Assembly: GCF_003368535.1 (NCBI RefSeq)
Contig: NZ_QSLN01000004.1
Location: 59,506-123,505 of the forward strand
Source: Ammonifex thiophilus
Lineage (GTDB): Bacteria > Bacillota > Desulfotomaculia > Desulfotomaculales > Ammonificaceae
Reading direction: 5' to 3'
DNA length: 64,000 nt
Shown here: positions 50,268-58,936 of the stretch, in pieces
Layout of the letters: every line of letters begins with the position of its first letter
How positions within the stretch are numbered: position 1 is the first letter of the stretch
The notes under the pieces: model-generated
Told to the model about the DNA's origin: nothing
The model's input: the letters and a program-made list of their open reading frames with translations, nothing else
The model's database searches: none
Made by a program: the position numbers and the translations under genes

Positions 50268-51100
50268 CTTTCTTTCACCTGCCCCAAACGAGGTAGTAAA
50301 GCTTCGACCTCAGCGGAAAGATCTATGCCGGGGAAGGGTTTGCCCTGATAGATCACCCCTCGGTCGGTAAGTACGATCTCCCGCAAAGCCAGCTTACGCA
50401 GGGTAAGCCAAATGAGGGGAAGCTCCCGTATAAATTCCTGCCTCCTTATCTCGCGAAAGAGAGGCTCCTTTTCCCCTTCTTCCCGCCGTATCTCCTCCAG
50501 AGTGCGGGTTTTTAACTTCTTCTCAAACTCTTCCCACAGGGGTTTTAAAGCAGGCGTGTCCAAGGGGAAGCGGCAGTAGGTGACCGGGGGCCCGGCGTCA
50601 AGCTCCGGGGTCACCAAGTGGATCATCGCCCCCGCTTCCCGTGCTCTGGTGGCCAATAGGGCCCAGATTACCTCCTGCCAGGTTCCTTTAGGTCCTCCGG
50701 GGAGGGCCGGATGCAGGTTTAGCATGCGGTGCCGCCGGCACATACCCTCCCCTACGATGAGCATGTAGCCCGCCAGGAAGGAGAAGTCCACTTCAAACTC
50801 CTTTATCTTCTCCCACACGGCCTCGTGGTAGGCCTCACGCCAGGAAGCGCGGTCTGCCTGCCATTTCTCCGGAGCAAACTTGCGCGAAGAGAGGGTTATG
50901 AGTTTGAGACCAGCCGAGCGCACTAGGTCAAGAAAGGCATCCGTCTCAGGAGATTCCCCCTCCTCCCGGTTGCAAAAGACAAAGGCGATCTCCAGATTGA
51001 GTTCTTTGTCCTCGATTCCCCGTAAGATAAGCTTCAAAAGCTCGCGAGCCGCCTGATCCCGACCGGTCGAAAACCAGCCGATGCGCAAGGGTTGCTGCAA
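50264..51100 (-). CDS. Formyltransferase (PurN-like) family protein
   Basis: 278 aa, formyl_transf_N fold. LNLHPALPGG with catalytic His, preceded by an Asn-containing strand, and TPELDAGP with the catalytic Asp. It is longer than PurN (about 200 aa), with a roughly 70-residue C-terminal extension, and is not in a pur operon, so phosphoribosylglycinamide is not a certain substrate. First gene of the run toward fabI. Confidence 0.85.
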   Translation of the reverse strand: MQQPLRIGWFSTGRDQAARELLKLILRGIEDKELNLEIAFVFCNREEGESPETDAFLDLVRSAGLKLITLSSRKFAPEKWQADRASWREAYHEAVWEKIKEFEVDFSFLAGYMLIVGEGMCRRHRMLNLHPALPGGPKGTWQEVIWALLATRAREAGAMIHLVTPELDAGPPVTYCRFPLDTPALKPLWEEFEKKLKTRTLEEIRREEGEKEPLFREIRRQEFIRELPLIWLTLRKLALREIVLTDRGVIYQGKPFPGIDLSAEVEALLPRLGQVKES

Positions 51101-51155
51101 CTTCCTTTCCTCCGGCTACTTTTTCCTAAACTCATCTTCCTATCAGGAGCCCCAT

Positions 51156-51185
51156 TTGTCAAGCTTTCTTACTCTTTGCTACAAT
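51156..51185 (+). promoter_or_regulatory. Promoter of the LytS-type kinase gene
   Basis: TTGTCA (51156-51161) and extended -10 TGCTACAAT (TACAAT at 51180-51185), 18-bp spacer. The predicted start lies about 25 bp before the ATG at 51218. Confidence 0.7.
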
Positions 51186-51217
51186 GAGCTCTGGGTAGCA
51201 CTCATTTAGAAGGTGGG

Positions 51218-52939
51218 ATGATGAAACCGGGGATTCTGGCCCTCATCCTAGCCGAGAGACTCAGCTTGATAGCCACGGCGGCTTTCCTCCTTTCCCGCAT
51301 GCCCGCCCTGGGCCGCATCCTTTCCCGCCAGCCTTCTCCCCGGGACAAGCTGCTGCTCACCCTGGTGATGGGTGGCCTGGGCATACTCGGGACTTACGCT
51401 GCCGTTCCTATTCACGGGGCCCTGGCCAACTCGCGGGTGGTAGGCGTCATGGTAGCCGGACTCTTGGGCGGACCGCTGGTCGGAGCAGGAGCTGGACTCA
51501 TAGCCGGCGTACACCGTTACTTTTTAGGAGGATTTACCGCCTTCGCTTGCGGCCTGGCCGCTGTAGTGGAAGGAACGCTGGGAGGATTGGTACGGCATTA
51601 CTACCGCCGGAATCTCGTTCCCTGGCACATAGCCTGGCTTACCGGCTTGGCGGGCGAGATGCTGCAGATGGGTATCATCCTGCTGACGGCCCGCCCTTTT
51701 CCTGAAGCCCTGGCTCTGGTAAAGATCATCGGCCTTCCCATGATAACGGTTAATTCCATCGGCGTGGCCATCTTCATGCTCATCGTGAAGGCGGCGGTGG
51801 AGCAGGAGGAAAGGGTGGCCGCCCTGCAGGCCCAGCAGGCTCTCAAGATAGCCAATCAGACCCTTCCCTACTTGCGCCAGGGATTAAGTGAGCACTCGGC
51901 CCAACAGGTGGCCTCCATCATCTACCACTCCTTGAAGGTGGCTGCAGTGGCCATCACCGACCGGGAGAAAATCCTGGCCCACGTAGGCACCGGCAGCGAC
52001 CACCATCACTCAGGACATCCCATACTCACCAGCGCTACTCTAAAGGCTTTGGCGACAGGAGAGATCCAGGTAGCTCAGACCAGGGAAGAGATCGGCTGCT
52101 GCCACCCCAACTGCCGCCTAGGATCGGCCGTCGTGGTACCGCTCAAGTTGCGCGAAAACACCATAGGGACATTAAAACTTTACCACACCCAGGAAAACAG
52201 CGTCACGCCGGTGAACCTGGAGCTGGCACGAGGCCTGGCCCGCCTCTTCTCTACTCAACTGGAAATAGCCGAACTGGAGTACCAAGCGAGGCTTAAGACC
52301 CAGGCCGAGCTCAAGGCCCTGCAGGCCCAGGTGCATCCCCACTTCCTTTTCAACGCGCTCAACACCATAACCTCCCTCATACGCACCCGGCCCGGGGAGG
52401 CTCGTGAGCTACTGATAAAACTAGCCAAGTTCCTGCGTCACAGCTTGCGGGACGAAAACACCGTCATACCCCTGGCCGAAGAGCTCTCTTGCGTAGAGGC
52501 TTACTTGGCCATCGAGAAGGCCCGGCAGGGGGAGAAACTTCAGGTTTCTTACCGGGTGGATTCCTCGGCCCTGGGCTGTCCGGTTCTGCCCCTCATTCTG
52601 CAGCCCCTGGTAGAGAATGCTGTAAAGCACGGCCTCTATCCCAAAGCCGAGGGAGGTAAAGTGGAGATAATCGTGGAAGATTTGCCGGGAGAGGTAATGA
52701 TTACGGTCAAGGATAACGGCGTAGGGATAGCCCCTGCCGAACTTGCCAAAATCCCCTTAGCCGGTTATGGCCGGGGAAGGGGCTTGGGACTTTTCTTAGT
52801 CAACGAGCGATTAAAGAAGTTTTACGGTCCGGAGTACGGGTTGAAGATAAGGAGCACTCCCGGCCAGGGGACGGAGGTGTCTTTAAGCTTCCCCAAGCGA
52901 GAGGTGGAAGGAAATGCCCTTTACGGCTATTGTGGTTGA
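51218..52939 (+). CDS. LytS/BtsS-type sensor histidine kinase
   Basis: 573 aa. The N-terminal 5TM-5TMR_LYT sensor has about six membrane helices to residue 190. A GAF-like domain covers about 215-345. The HisKA_2-type phosphoacceptor is His375 in HPHFLFNALN, and an HATPase domain ends in GRGLGLFLVNERLKKFYG. The GAF part has a Cys/His cluster (CCHPNC) and a run of HHHSGH near 262, which could bind metal or sense redox. Overlaps its response regulator by 26 bp. Confidence 0.93.
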   Translation: MMKPGILALILAERLSLIATAAFLLSRMPALGRILSRQPSPRDKLLLTLVMGGLGILGTYAAVPIHGALANSRVVGVMVAGLLGGPLVGAGAGLIAGVHRYFLGGFTAFACGLAAVVEGTLGGLVRHYYRRNLVPWHIAWLTGLAGEMLQMGIILLTARPFPEALALVKIIGLPMITVNSIGVAIFMLIVKAAVEQEERVAALQAQQALKIANQTLPYLRQGLSEHSAQQVASIIYHSLKVAAVAITDREKILAHVGTGSDHHHSGHPILTSATLKALATGEIQVAQTREEIGCCHPNCRLGSAVVVPLKLRENTIGTLKLYHTQENSVTPVNLELARGLARLFSTQLEIAELEYQARLKTQAELKALQAQVHPHFLFNALNTITSLIRTRPGEARELLIKLAKFLRHSLRDENTVIPLAEELSCVEAYLAIEKARQGEKLQVSYRVDSSALGCPVLPLILQPLVENAVKHGLYPKAEGGKVEIIVEDLPGEVMITVKDNGVGIAPAELAKIPLAGYGRGRGLGLFLVNERLKKFYGPEYGLKIRSTPGQGTEVSLSFPKREVEGNALYGYCG

Positions 52940-53711
52940 TGACGAGCCCTTGGCTCGCGACGAACTTAAGTACCTACTTTCCTTTTACCCCGAGTGTCAG
53001 ATCGTAGGAGAAGCCGATAATGCCGAAGATGCTTTGAAATTGGTAACCAAGCTCCGGCCGGACGTAGTTTTTCTTGACATCCGTATGCGGGGGACTTCAG
53101 GCTTTGAGGCAGCCAAGCGGATGCTTTCCCTCGCTTACCCTCCCCTCGTGGTTTTCGCCACCGCCTACGATGACTACGCGGTGGGTGCTTTTGAGTTGGG
53201 AGCGGTGGATTATATCCTGAAACCCTTCGAGCCAGAAAGACTGGCGCAGACGATAAGGCGCTTAAGTTCCTTCAAAAGCCAACCCGCCCGCTGGGAGGAA
53301 GTCCTTAAACGCCTGTCGCATTTGCTGGAGGAGGGTACGCCAAAACTCAAGAAGCTACCGGTAGAAAAAGAAGGAGAGATACGCCTCATTCCTTACCAGG
53401 ACATCATTTTCGCCCAGGCCCATGAGGGAGAAGTCTTGGTCCACACCGCTAAAGAGTACTTCCTCTACCGGGGTCGGCTCGCCGAACTGGAGGGGCGCCT
53501 GAAGAACTACGGATTTTTACGGGTGCATAAGAGCTTCCTGGTAAACCTTGCCCGCATAGGGGGGCTTGTCCCCTGGTTTAAAGGCACCTACTGGGTAATA
53601 ATGGAAGACGATAAGCGCACCCACATTCCGGTGAGCAAAGCTCAGGTGAAGCAGCTGAAAGCGTTGCTAGGTCTCCCCTACTCCTCCGAATGCTGCCTGG
53701 CCAAAGAGTAA
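52914..53711 (+). CDS. LytTR-family response regulator
   Basis: 265 aa. The receiver domain has Asp9/Asp10 and phospho-acceptor Asp55 (FLDIRM), with YILKPFEPE at the end. The LytTR DNA-binding domain starts near 155 (IRLIPYQDIIFAQAHE and FLRVHKSFLVN). Partner of the LytS kinase upstream and probable activator of cstA. Confidence 0.93.
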   Translation: MPFTAIVVDDEPLARDELKYLLSFYPECQIVGEADNAEDALKLVTKLRPDVVFLDIRMRGTSGFEAAKRMLSLAYPPLVVFATAYDDYAVGAFELGAVDYILKPFEPERLAQTIRRLSSFKSQPARWEEVLKRLSHLLEEGTPKLKKLPVEKEGEIRLIPYQDIIFAQAHEGEVLVHTAKEYFLYRGRLAELEGRLKNYGFLRVHKSFLVNLARIGGLVPWFKGTYWVIMEDDKRTHIPVSKAQVKQLKALLGLPYSSECCLAKE

Positions 53712-53712
53712 A

Positions 53713-53740
53713 CCAGTTCTTTTCGTCCCCGGTTCTTTTC
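53713..53740. promoter_or_regulatory. Candidate LytTR-regulator direct repeats upstream of cstA
   Basis: ccagttcttttc (53713-53724) and ccggttcttttc (53729-53740), 16-bp offset, one base different. They lie in the response regulator-cstA gap, upstream of a TAGAAT -10 at 53803-53808 that lacks a good -35. This layout fits an activator-dependent promoter. Confidence 0.45.
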
Positions 53741-53858
53741 CGCTGGTTTATTTTTTTCTTCTGGTCATCTCGATAAAGTTCGGTTTTTCTTTCAGGTCTC
53801 CCTAGAATAGCGAGAGGAGAAGACCCAGGCTCGCTTGGAGGGGAGGTCTGAAGACTTT

Positions 53859-55628
53859 ATGCATGCTCTGGTACTCATAATTGTGGCTTTACTGGTTTTC
53901 GTTCTCGCCTACCGCTTCTACGGCGCTTTTATCGCGGCCAAGGTTCTAGCCCTCGACCCCAACCGCCCCGTGCCTTCGGAGCAGCATTACGACGGACGGG
54001 ACTACGTACCCACTAACCGCTGGATCCTTTTCGGTCACCACTTCGCTGCCATCGCCGGCGCTGGTCCCCTGATCGGACCCGTGTTAGCCGCCCAGTTCGG
54101 TTACCTTCCCGGTTTCCTCTGGATTCTTATAGGGGCCGTAGTGGCTGGTGCCGTCCACGACATGGTGGTGCTCTTCGCCTCGGTGCGCCACGGAGGGCAA
54201 TCGTTAGCCGAAATAGCCCGCAAGCAAGTAAGCCCCGTGTCCTACTGGCTTGTCCTGCTGGCCGTTCTCTTCCTCATCCTCATCGTACTGGCCGGGGCCA
54301 GTATCTCGGTGGTCAACGCCCTTTACCAGAGCCCCTGGGGAACCTTTACAGTGGCTATGACTATCCCCATAGCCCTCTTCATCGGTGTCTACCTCCGGTG
54401 GCTGCGCCCCGGAAAGGTGGCTGAAGCCACTGTGCTGGGCGTTCTTATGATCATCTTGGCGGTAATCCTAGGTCCGGTAATCCAGCACTCATCGCTGGCC
54501 CCCTACTTTACCTTAGACAAGCAAACCCTTTCCCTGCTCATACCAGCTTACGGCTTCCTGGCCGCCACCCTGCCAGTCTGGCTGCTCTTGGTGCCCCGCG
54601 ACTACCTTAGCACCTACATGAAGATCGGCGTGATGGTCCTGCTGGCAGCGGGGGTCATCCTGGTAAACCCGGTCTTGAAGATGCCGGCCGTGACCCAGTT
54701 TGTGGCCGGAGGAGGTCCGGTGATACCTGGTAAAGTATGGCCCTTCATGTTCATCACCATTGCCTGCGGCGCCCTTTCGGGCTTCCACGCCCTGGTCTCC
54801 TCGGGTACCACACCTAAGATGCTGAAGAACGAGCGCGACATCCTGCCCATAGGCTACGGTGCTATGCTGGCCGAGGGATTTGTGGCTATAATGGCCTTAA
54901 TCGCCGCCACCGTCCTTCCCACGGCCGACTACTTCGCCATTAACACCCCACCCCAGATCTTCGCCAAGCTGGGTATGCAGCTTCAAGATCTTCCCTACCT
55001 TTCTCAGTTGGTAGGAGAGAACCTCGCCGGCCGCCCGGGTGGAGCAGTTTCGTTGGCGGTAGGCATGGCCGACATCTTCTCCCGCATAGGTGGCTTACGT
55101 CACTTGATGAGTTACTGGTACCATTTTGCCATCATGTTCGAAGCCCTTTTCATTCTCACCTTGATCGACGCCGGCACCCGTGTGGGACGCTACCTGGTGC
55201 AGGAGCTGGGCGGAGCCATCTATCCGCCACTTAGGAACTACGGCTGGTGGCCGGGAGTCATACTCACCAGCGGCATCTTCACTCTTGCCTGGGGCTATCT
55301 CCTTTACACCGGCACCATCTCTACCATCTGGCCCCTCTTCGGCGTCAGCAACCAACTGTTGGGCGGCATGGCCTTGGCCATAGTGACCACCATGCTGCTG
55401 AGAAGTGGCAAGGCACGCTACATCTGGGTTACCGTGATCCCCATGGCCTTCCTGCTGGTAACCACCGCGGCGGCTGGGTACCAGAACATAGTCAACAACT
55501 ATCTTCCCAAGCAAAACTATTTACTGGCCGTCCTTTCGGGAATCATGCTGGTCATGGTGGGCTTAATCGTAATCGACTCGGTGCGCGTCTGGATCAACCT
55601 AGCCAGGAGCAGGAAGGAGCAAGCCTAA
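53859..55628 (+). CDS. cstA: CstA family peptide/pyruvate transporter
   Basis: 589 aa carbon-starvation protein with about 15 membrane helices. HYDGRDYVPTNRW and GHHFAAIAGAGPLIGPVLAA near the N-terminus are the family signature. Relatives (BtsT, CstA) import pyruvate. The ATG at 53859 lies 11 bases after GGAGGT; an in-frame TTG is at 53835. Placement after LytS-LytTR matches the BtsSR-BtsT pyruvate module. Confidence 0.94.
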   Translation: MHALVLIIVALLVFVLAYRFYGAFIAAKVLALDPNRPVPSEQHYDGRDYVPTNRWILFGHHFAAIAGAGPLIGPVLAAQFGYLPGFLWILIGAVVAGAVHDMVVLFASVRHGGQSLAEIARKQVSPVSYWLVLLAVLFLILIVLAGASISVVNALYQSPWGTFTVAMTIPIALFIGVYLRWLRPGKVAEATVLGVLMIILAVILGPVIQHSSLAPYFTLDKQTLSLLIPAYGFLAATLPVWLLLVPRDYLSTYMKIGVMVLLAAGVILVNPVLKMPAVTQFVAGGGPVIPGKVWPFMFITIACGALSGFHALVSSGTTPKMLKNERDILPIGYGAMLAEGFVAIMALIAATVLPTADYFAINTPPQIFAKLGMQLQDLPYLSQLVGENLAGRPGGAVSLAVGMADIFSRIGGLRHLMSYWYHFAIMFEALFILTLIDAGTRVGRYLVQELGGAIYPPLRNYGWWPGVILTSGIFTLAWGYLLYTGTISTIWPLFGVSNQLLGGMALAIVTTMLLRSGKARYIWVTVIPMAFLLVTTAAAGYQNIVNNYLPKQNYLLAVLSGIMLVMVGLIVIDSVRVWINLARSRKEQA

Positions 55629-55660
55629 GGAAATTTCGGGAAATCGGGGGCAGACGAAAC

Positions 55661-55689
55661 TTGCCTGTCCCTGCAAGCCATGATAATAT
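55661..55689 (+). promoter_or_regulatory. Promoter of rnhA, probably giving a leaderless mRNA
   Basis: TTGCCT (55661-55666) and TAATAT (55684-55689) with a 17-bp spacer. The rnhA ATG is only 10 bp past the -10, so transcription should begin at or within a few bases of the start codon. Confidence 0.65.
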
Positions 55690-55698
55690 GGAAGCACA

Positions 55699-56118
55699 AT
55701 GCGGCTTATCGTTCACATCGACGGAGCAAGCAGGGGAAACCCGGGGCCCTCGGCATGCGCGGTGGTCTTCTTAGACGAGAAGGGAAACTTGCGGGAGATC
55801 CACGCCAAGCTCCTAGGAACAGCCACTAATAACGTGGCGGAATGGGAAGCGCTGGCCTGGGCACTGGAACTGGCCCTGACCAGCCACCCCCAGGAAGAGC
55901 TGGAACTGGATATACGTTCGGATTCTCTGCTGGTGGTCAGGCAGTTCAACGGTGAATACCGGATCCGGTCGCCTGAGCTTCGTAGCTTAGCCGACAGGGT
56001 ACAAGCCCTACTCAAAGGTAACCCGCGTGTGTCCCTCAGCCTGCGCCATGTGCCCCGGGAAGAAAACTTCCTGGCCGACAAAGTAGCCAACCAGGCTTTG
56101 GAGCTGGGAAGGAGGTGA
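55699..56118 (+). CDS. rnhA: Ribonuclease HI family protein
   Basis: 139 aa. Catalytic Asp8 (IDGASRGNPGP), Glu48 (NNVAEWEAL), Asp75 (RSDSLLV) and Asp127 (LADKVAN). It lacks the basic protrusion of E. coli RNase HI and matches the short archaeal/Bacillus-type proteins. It removes RNA from RNA-DNA hybrids. Starts the rnhA-ferritin-nfu group. Confidence 0.92.
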   Translation: MRLIVHIDGASRGNPGPSACAVVFLDEKGNLREIHAKLLGTATNNVAEWEALAWALELALTSHPQEELELDIRSDSLLVVRQFNGEYRIRSPELRSLADRVQALLKGNPRVSLSLRHVPREENFLADKVANQALELGRR

Positions 56119-56124
56119 AGAGGT

Positions 56125-56409
56125 ATGATGTCGCGCCTTCCGCTCGACCTCACGAAGGTGGATCGCGAGGATATCGACAAGCAGATACTGCGGGCGGCCA
56201 TCATCGCCGAGCTTGACGCCATAAGCTTTTATGAGCAGCTGGCGGCCATGGCCACCGACGAGAATGTGCAGGCGCTTCTTTTGGATGTGGCTCGGGAAGA
56301 AAAGACGCACGTGGGAGAATTCCAGGCGCTACTTTTGCGCTTAGATGAAGAACAGGCCGAGGAACTGGAAAACGGCGCTGAGGAAGTAGAAGAGCTCTTA
56401 GGCGAGTAA
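56125..56409 (+). CDS. Short ferritin-like protein (encapsulated-ferritin type)
   Basis: 94 aa with two helices and an ExxxxxxE/ExxH iron-site pattern (AELDAISFYEQ and EEKTHVGEF) typical of encapsulated ferritins, which dimerise to build a four-helix site. No encapsulin gene is in the window and no clear cargo peptide is seen, only an acidic C-terminal tail. GGAAGGAGG precedes ATGATG; the start could be either. Confidence 0.75.
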   Translation: MMSRLPLDLTKVDREDIDKQILRAAIIAELDAISFYEQLAAMATDENVQALLLDVAREEKTHVGEFQALLLRLDEEQAEELENGAEEVEELLGE

Positions 56410-56440
56410 GAGTCTATTTCAAGGAGGTACGCAGCTCAAA

Positions 56441-56659
56441 ATGCGGGAAAAGGTGGAAGCGGCACTAGCTCAGATACGTCCCTACCTGCAGCGGGACGGT
56501 GGCGATGTGGAGCTGGTAGCGGTAGAAAACGGGGTGGTAAAGGTACGGCTCAAGGGGGCTTGCGGCGGCTGCCCGATGGCTATGGTGACCCTCAAGCAGG
56601 GCATAGAGCGCATTCTCAAAGAAGCCGTACCCGAAGTTAAAGAGGTAGTGGCAGTTTAG
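56441..56659 (+). CDS. NifU C-terminal domain protein (Nfu-type Fe-S scaffold)
   Basis: 72 aa, a stand-alone Nfu domain with Cys41 and Cys44 in CGGCP that holds a bridging 4Fe-4S cluster for delivery. YLQRDGGDVELV is the family N-terminus. Placed next to a ferritin-like gene, which suggests linked iron handling. Ends at a terminator. Confidence 0.94.
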   Translation: MREKVEAALAQIRPYLQRDGGDVELVAVENGVVKVRLKGACGGCPMAMVTLKQGIERILKEAVPEVKEVVAV

Positions 56660-56690
56660 AACACCACGATTCTTAAGGTTTTGAAGCTGG

Positions 56691-56721
56691 AGCCAGCTAA
56701 AAGCTTTAGCTGGCTTTTTTG
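56691..56721 (+). terminator. Terminator after nfu
   Basis: 11-bp stem agccagctaaa/tttagctggct followed by TTTTTT on the plus strand. Confidence 0.9.
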
Positions 56722-56742
56722 TTGACGCCGGAAAGAGAAAAT

Positions 56743-56766
56743 AAAAAACGGCCTTTAAACGGCCGG
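56743..56766 (-). terminator. Terminator of the hypothetical gene at 56839-57150
   Basis: On the minus strand cggcc and ggccg pair around tttaaac and are followed by TTTTTTATTTT. The 70 bp between this and the stop codon contains another short hairpin (gtgct/agcac) and no gene. Confidence 0.75.
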
Positions 56767-56838
56767 CACTTCCGTGCTGTACTAAGCACGCGCCGCGCCG
56801 TTTACCTTTCCTTAGCTTTCTTATCCCCATATTTCCTC

Positions 56839-57150
56839 TTAGCTCGAAAGAAAAGCATCGTTGGCCCCCTTTTGGTCAGGCTCTTCCCCCTGGCTTGCCT
56901 GCAACTCCGAGACCCACTTAAGGGCCTGGCGGGCGCATATACCTGCCACTTCAAAGAGCAGCCGCTCGTAACCATCTTCTTCCACAGCCTTTCTTAGGAA
57001 ACGCAAAGCGTCCTCCTTAACCGCCCGGCGCTCCCCTTCGCTCGAAACAAACTTAGGTTTGATAGCGTCGCGCAGGGCCTGGAAAACGACCGCCCGGGCG
57101 ATTTCGCGGTAAGCGTCGTAATCGGAGTTGACCACCCAAGCCTTGGCCAT
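56839..57150 (-). CDS. Hypothetical protein
   Basis: 103 aa from ATG 57150, preceded by AAGGAGG. Not recognised. It is a helical, charged protein (WVVNSDYDAYREIARAVVFQ at the N-terminus, KAVEEDGYERLLFEVAGICA in the middle) with one Cys and no membrane segment. It follows tRNA-Thr on the same strand and precedes a terminator. An ATG at 57162 gives four more residues. Confidence 0.65.
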   Translation of the reverse strand: MAKAWVVNSDYDAYREIARAVVFQALRDAIKPKFVSSEGERRAVKEDALRFLRKAVEEDGYERLLFEVAGICARQALKWVSELQASQGEEPDQKGANDAFLSS

Positions 57151-57186
57151 ATCCCCTTGCACCTCCTTTCTCCTACAGCTTCTAAC

Positions 57187-57217
57187 GAAAAAGCTCCTGT
57201 TTGCCCCGCAGGAGCTC
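57187..57217 (-). terminator. Terminator of tRNA-Thr
   Basis: 8-bp stem agctcctg/caggagct with a 9-base loop and a T-run on the minus strand, about 25 bp after the tRNA CCA end. Confidence 0.85.
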
Positions 57218-57241
57218 CCCGAAAACCGGCTTAAGTATACT

Positions 57242-57317
57242 TGGAGCTGGTGGCCGGACTCGAACCGGCGACCTGCGCATTACGAGTGCGCTGCTCTGCC
57301 TGCTGAGCTACACCAGC
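57242..57317 (-). tRNA. tRNA-Thr, anticodon CGT
   Basis: 76 nt including an encoded CCA. The acceptor stem GCTGGTG pairs with CACCAGC. D arm GCTC-AGCAGGCA-GAGC, anticodon arm GCGCA-CTCGTAA-TGCGC (anticodon CGT, codon ACG), T arm GCCGG-TTCGAGT-CCGGC. Confidence 0.97.
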
Positions 57318-57336
57318 CCGAAAGCTCCACACTTTT

Positions 57337-57365
57337 ATGTTAGCCCGAATCTAAAATTTTGTCAA
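57337..57365 (-). promoter_or_regulatory. Promoter of tRNA-Thr
   Basis: TTGACA (57360-57365) and TAACAT (57337-57342) on the minus strand, 17-bp spacer, 20 bp upstream of the tRNA. Confidence 0.8.
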
Positions 57366-57380
57366 GAAAAAACGATTCCT

Positions 57381-58916
57381 TTATTCCCATTCTATGGTAG
57401 CAGGCGGCTTGGAAGTGATGTCGTAGACTACCCGGTTGACCCCGGGTACCTCCCGGACTATTCGGGAAGCGATTTTCTCTAGCAAGTCGTAGGGTAAGCG
57501 TGCCCAGTCGGCCGTCATCCCGTCTTGGCTTTCCACTGCCCGCACGGCCACCGTGTAAGCGTAGGTACGCCTGTCCCCCATAACCCCCACCGTGCGAGTG
57601 TCGGTGAGGATAGCGAAATACTGCCAGAGCTTCTTTTCCAGCCCCGCCTTCTTAACTTCCTCGGTAACTATAGCATCGGCCTCGCGCAGCAAAGAAAGTT
57701 TCTCGGGCGTGACCGCTCCCAGTATCCGCACCGCCAGCCCGGGACCTGGAAAAGGCTGACGCCAAACGATTTCTTCAGGCAAGCCCAGTTCTTTGCCCAG
57801 TTCCCGCACTTCGTCCTTGAAGAGGTAGCGCAAGGGCTCCAGGAGCTCCAGTTCCATCTCTTCTGGAAGCCCTCCTACGTTGTGGTGCGACTTTATGCGG
57901 TGACTTAAAGCTGTGCCGCTCTCGATAACATCCGGGTATAGGGTTCCCTGCACCAGGAAGCGCACCTTCCCGAGTTTACGCGCCTCCTCCTCGAAAACCC
58001 GGATGAACTCGTGCCCTACCCGACGGCGCTTCTCCTCCGGGTCCACCACGCCTTCTAACTGCGCCAAAAACCGGGCGGAAGCATCCACGTAAACCAGGGG
58101 TACGCCCAAAGCTTGCATGGCAGCGCGGACCGACTCCGCCTCCCCTTTGCGCAGGAGGCCATGGTTAACGAAAACGCAAGTGAGTCGGCTCCCTATGGCT
58201 CGGTGAACCAGAACTGCGGCCACAGTAGAGTCTACCCCACCGCTCAAAGCCGCGAGGGCCCTCTCCTCTCCCACCCGGCTCCTTATCTCTTCGATTGCAC
58301 TGGCAATAAAAGAGGACATGGTCCAGCTTCCCCGGCAGTTGCACACCTTGAAAAGGAAGTTGCGGATTATCTGTTTCCCCGCCGCGGTGTGCGCCACTTC
58401 CGGGTGGAACTGAACCCCGTAAAGCCGCCGGGCGGGATCCTCCATGGCAGCTACCGACACGTCCTTGGTAGAGGCGGTGACCGTAAAACCCGGCGGGACC
58501 TTGGTAACCAGATCGCCGTGGCTCATCCACACCGGCGTGGGGCTGTCTACCCCCTCCCACAGGGGAGAAGGAGAGGACAGATAAAGCTCGGTCCGCCCAT
58601 ACTCCCGGTAGATTCCCGGCTTGACCTCCCCCCCTAGAAGATGGGCCATAAGCTGCATGCCGTAGCATATTCCCAGCACCGGAAGGCCCATCTCGAAAAG
58701 CTCTAAGGGAACACGGGGAGCAGACTCCTCGTAAACGCTGGCTGGGCCACCGGAAAGAATTAGCCCCTGCGGCCGGCGTTCCTTGATTTCCTGCAAAGAG
58801 GTATGGTAAGGTATGATCTCGCAGTAGACGTGGCACTCGCGCACCCGCCGGGCAATAAGCTGGGTATACTGCCCGCCAAAATCTAAGATCAAGACCAACT
58901 CCTGTTGCGGCAACAA
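57381..58916 (-). CDS. guaA: GMP synthase (glutamine-hydrolysing)
   Basis: Converts XMP to GMP. 511 aa: a class I glutamine amidotransferase with Cys in GICYGMQLM, then an ATP-pyrophosphatase loop ALSGGVDST, then the C-terminal dimerisation domain ending in KPPATIEWE. Follows hpt by 20 bp in a purine operon. Confidence 0.97.
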   Translation of the reverse strand: MLPQQELVLILDFGGQYTQLIARRVRECHVYCEIIPYHTSLQEIKERRPQGLILSGGPASVYEESAPRVPLELFEMGLPVLGICYGMQLMAHLLGGEVKPGIYREYGRTELYLSSPSPLWEGVDSPTPVWMSHGDLVTKVPPGFTVTASTKDVSVAAMEDPARRLYGVQFHPEVAHTAAGKQIIRNFLFKVCNCRGSWTMSSFIASAIEEIRSRVGEERALAALSGGVDSTVAAVLVHRAIGSRLTCVFVNHGLLRKGEAESVRAAMQALGVPLVYVDASARFLAQLEGVVDPEEKRRRVGHEFIRVFEEEARKLGKVRFLVQGTLYPDVIESGTALSHRIKSHHNVGGLPEEMELELLEPLRYLFKDEVRELGKELGLPEEIVWRQPFPGPGLAVRILGAVTPEKLSLLREADAIVTEEVKKAGLEKKLWQYFAILTDTRTVGVMGDRRTYAYTVAVRAVESQDGMTADWARLPYDLLEKIASRIVREVPGVNRVVYDITSKPPATIEWE

Positions 58917-58936
58917 AGCTTACCTCCTCGCAAGAA

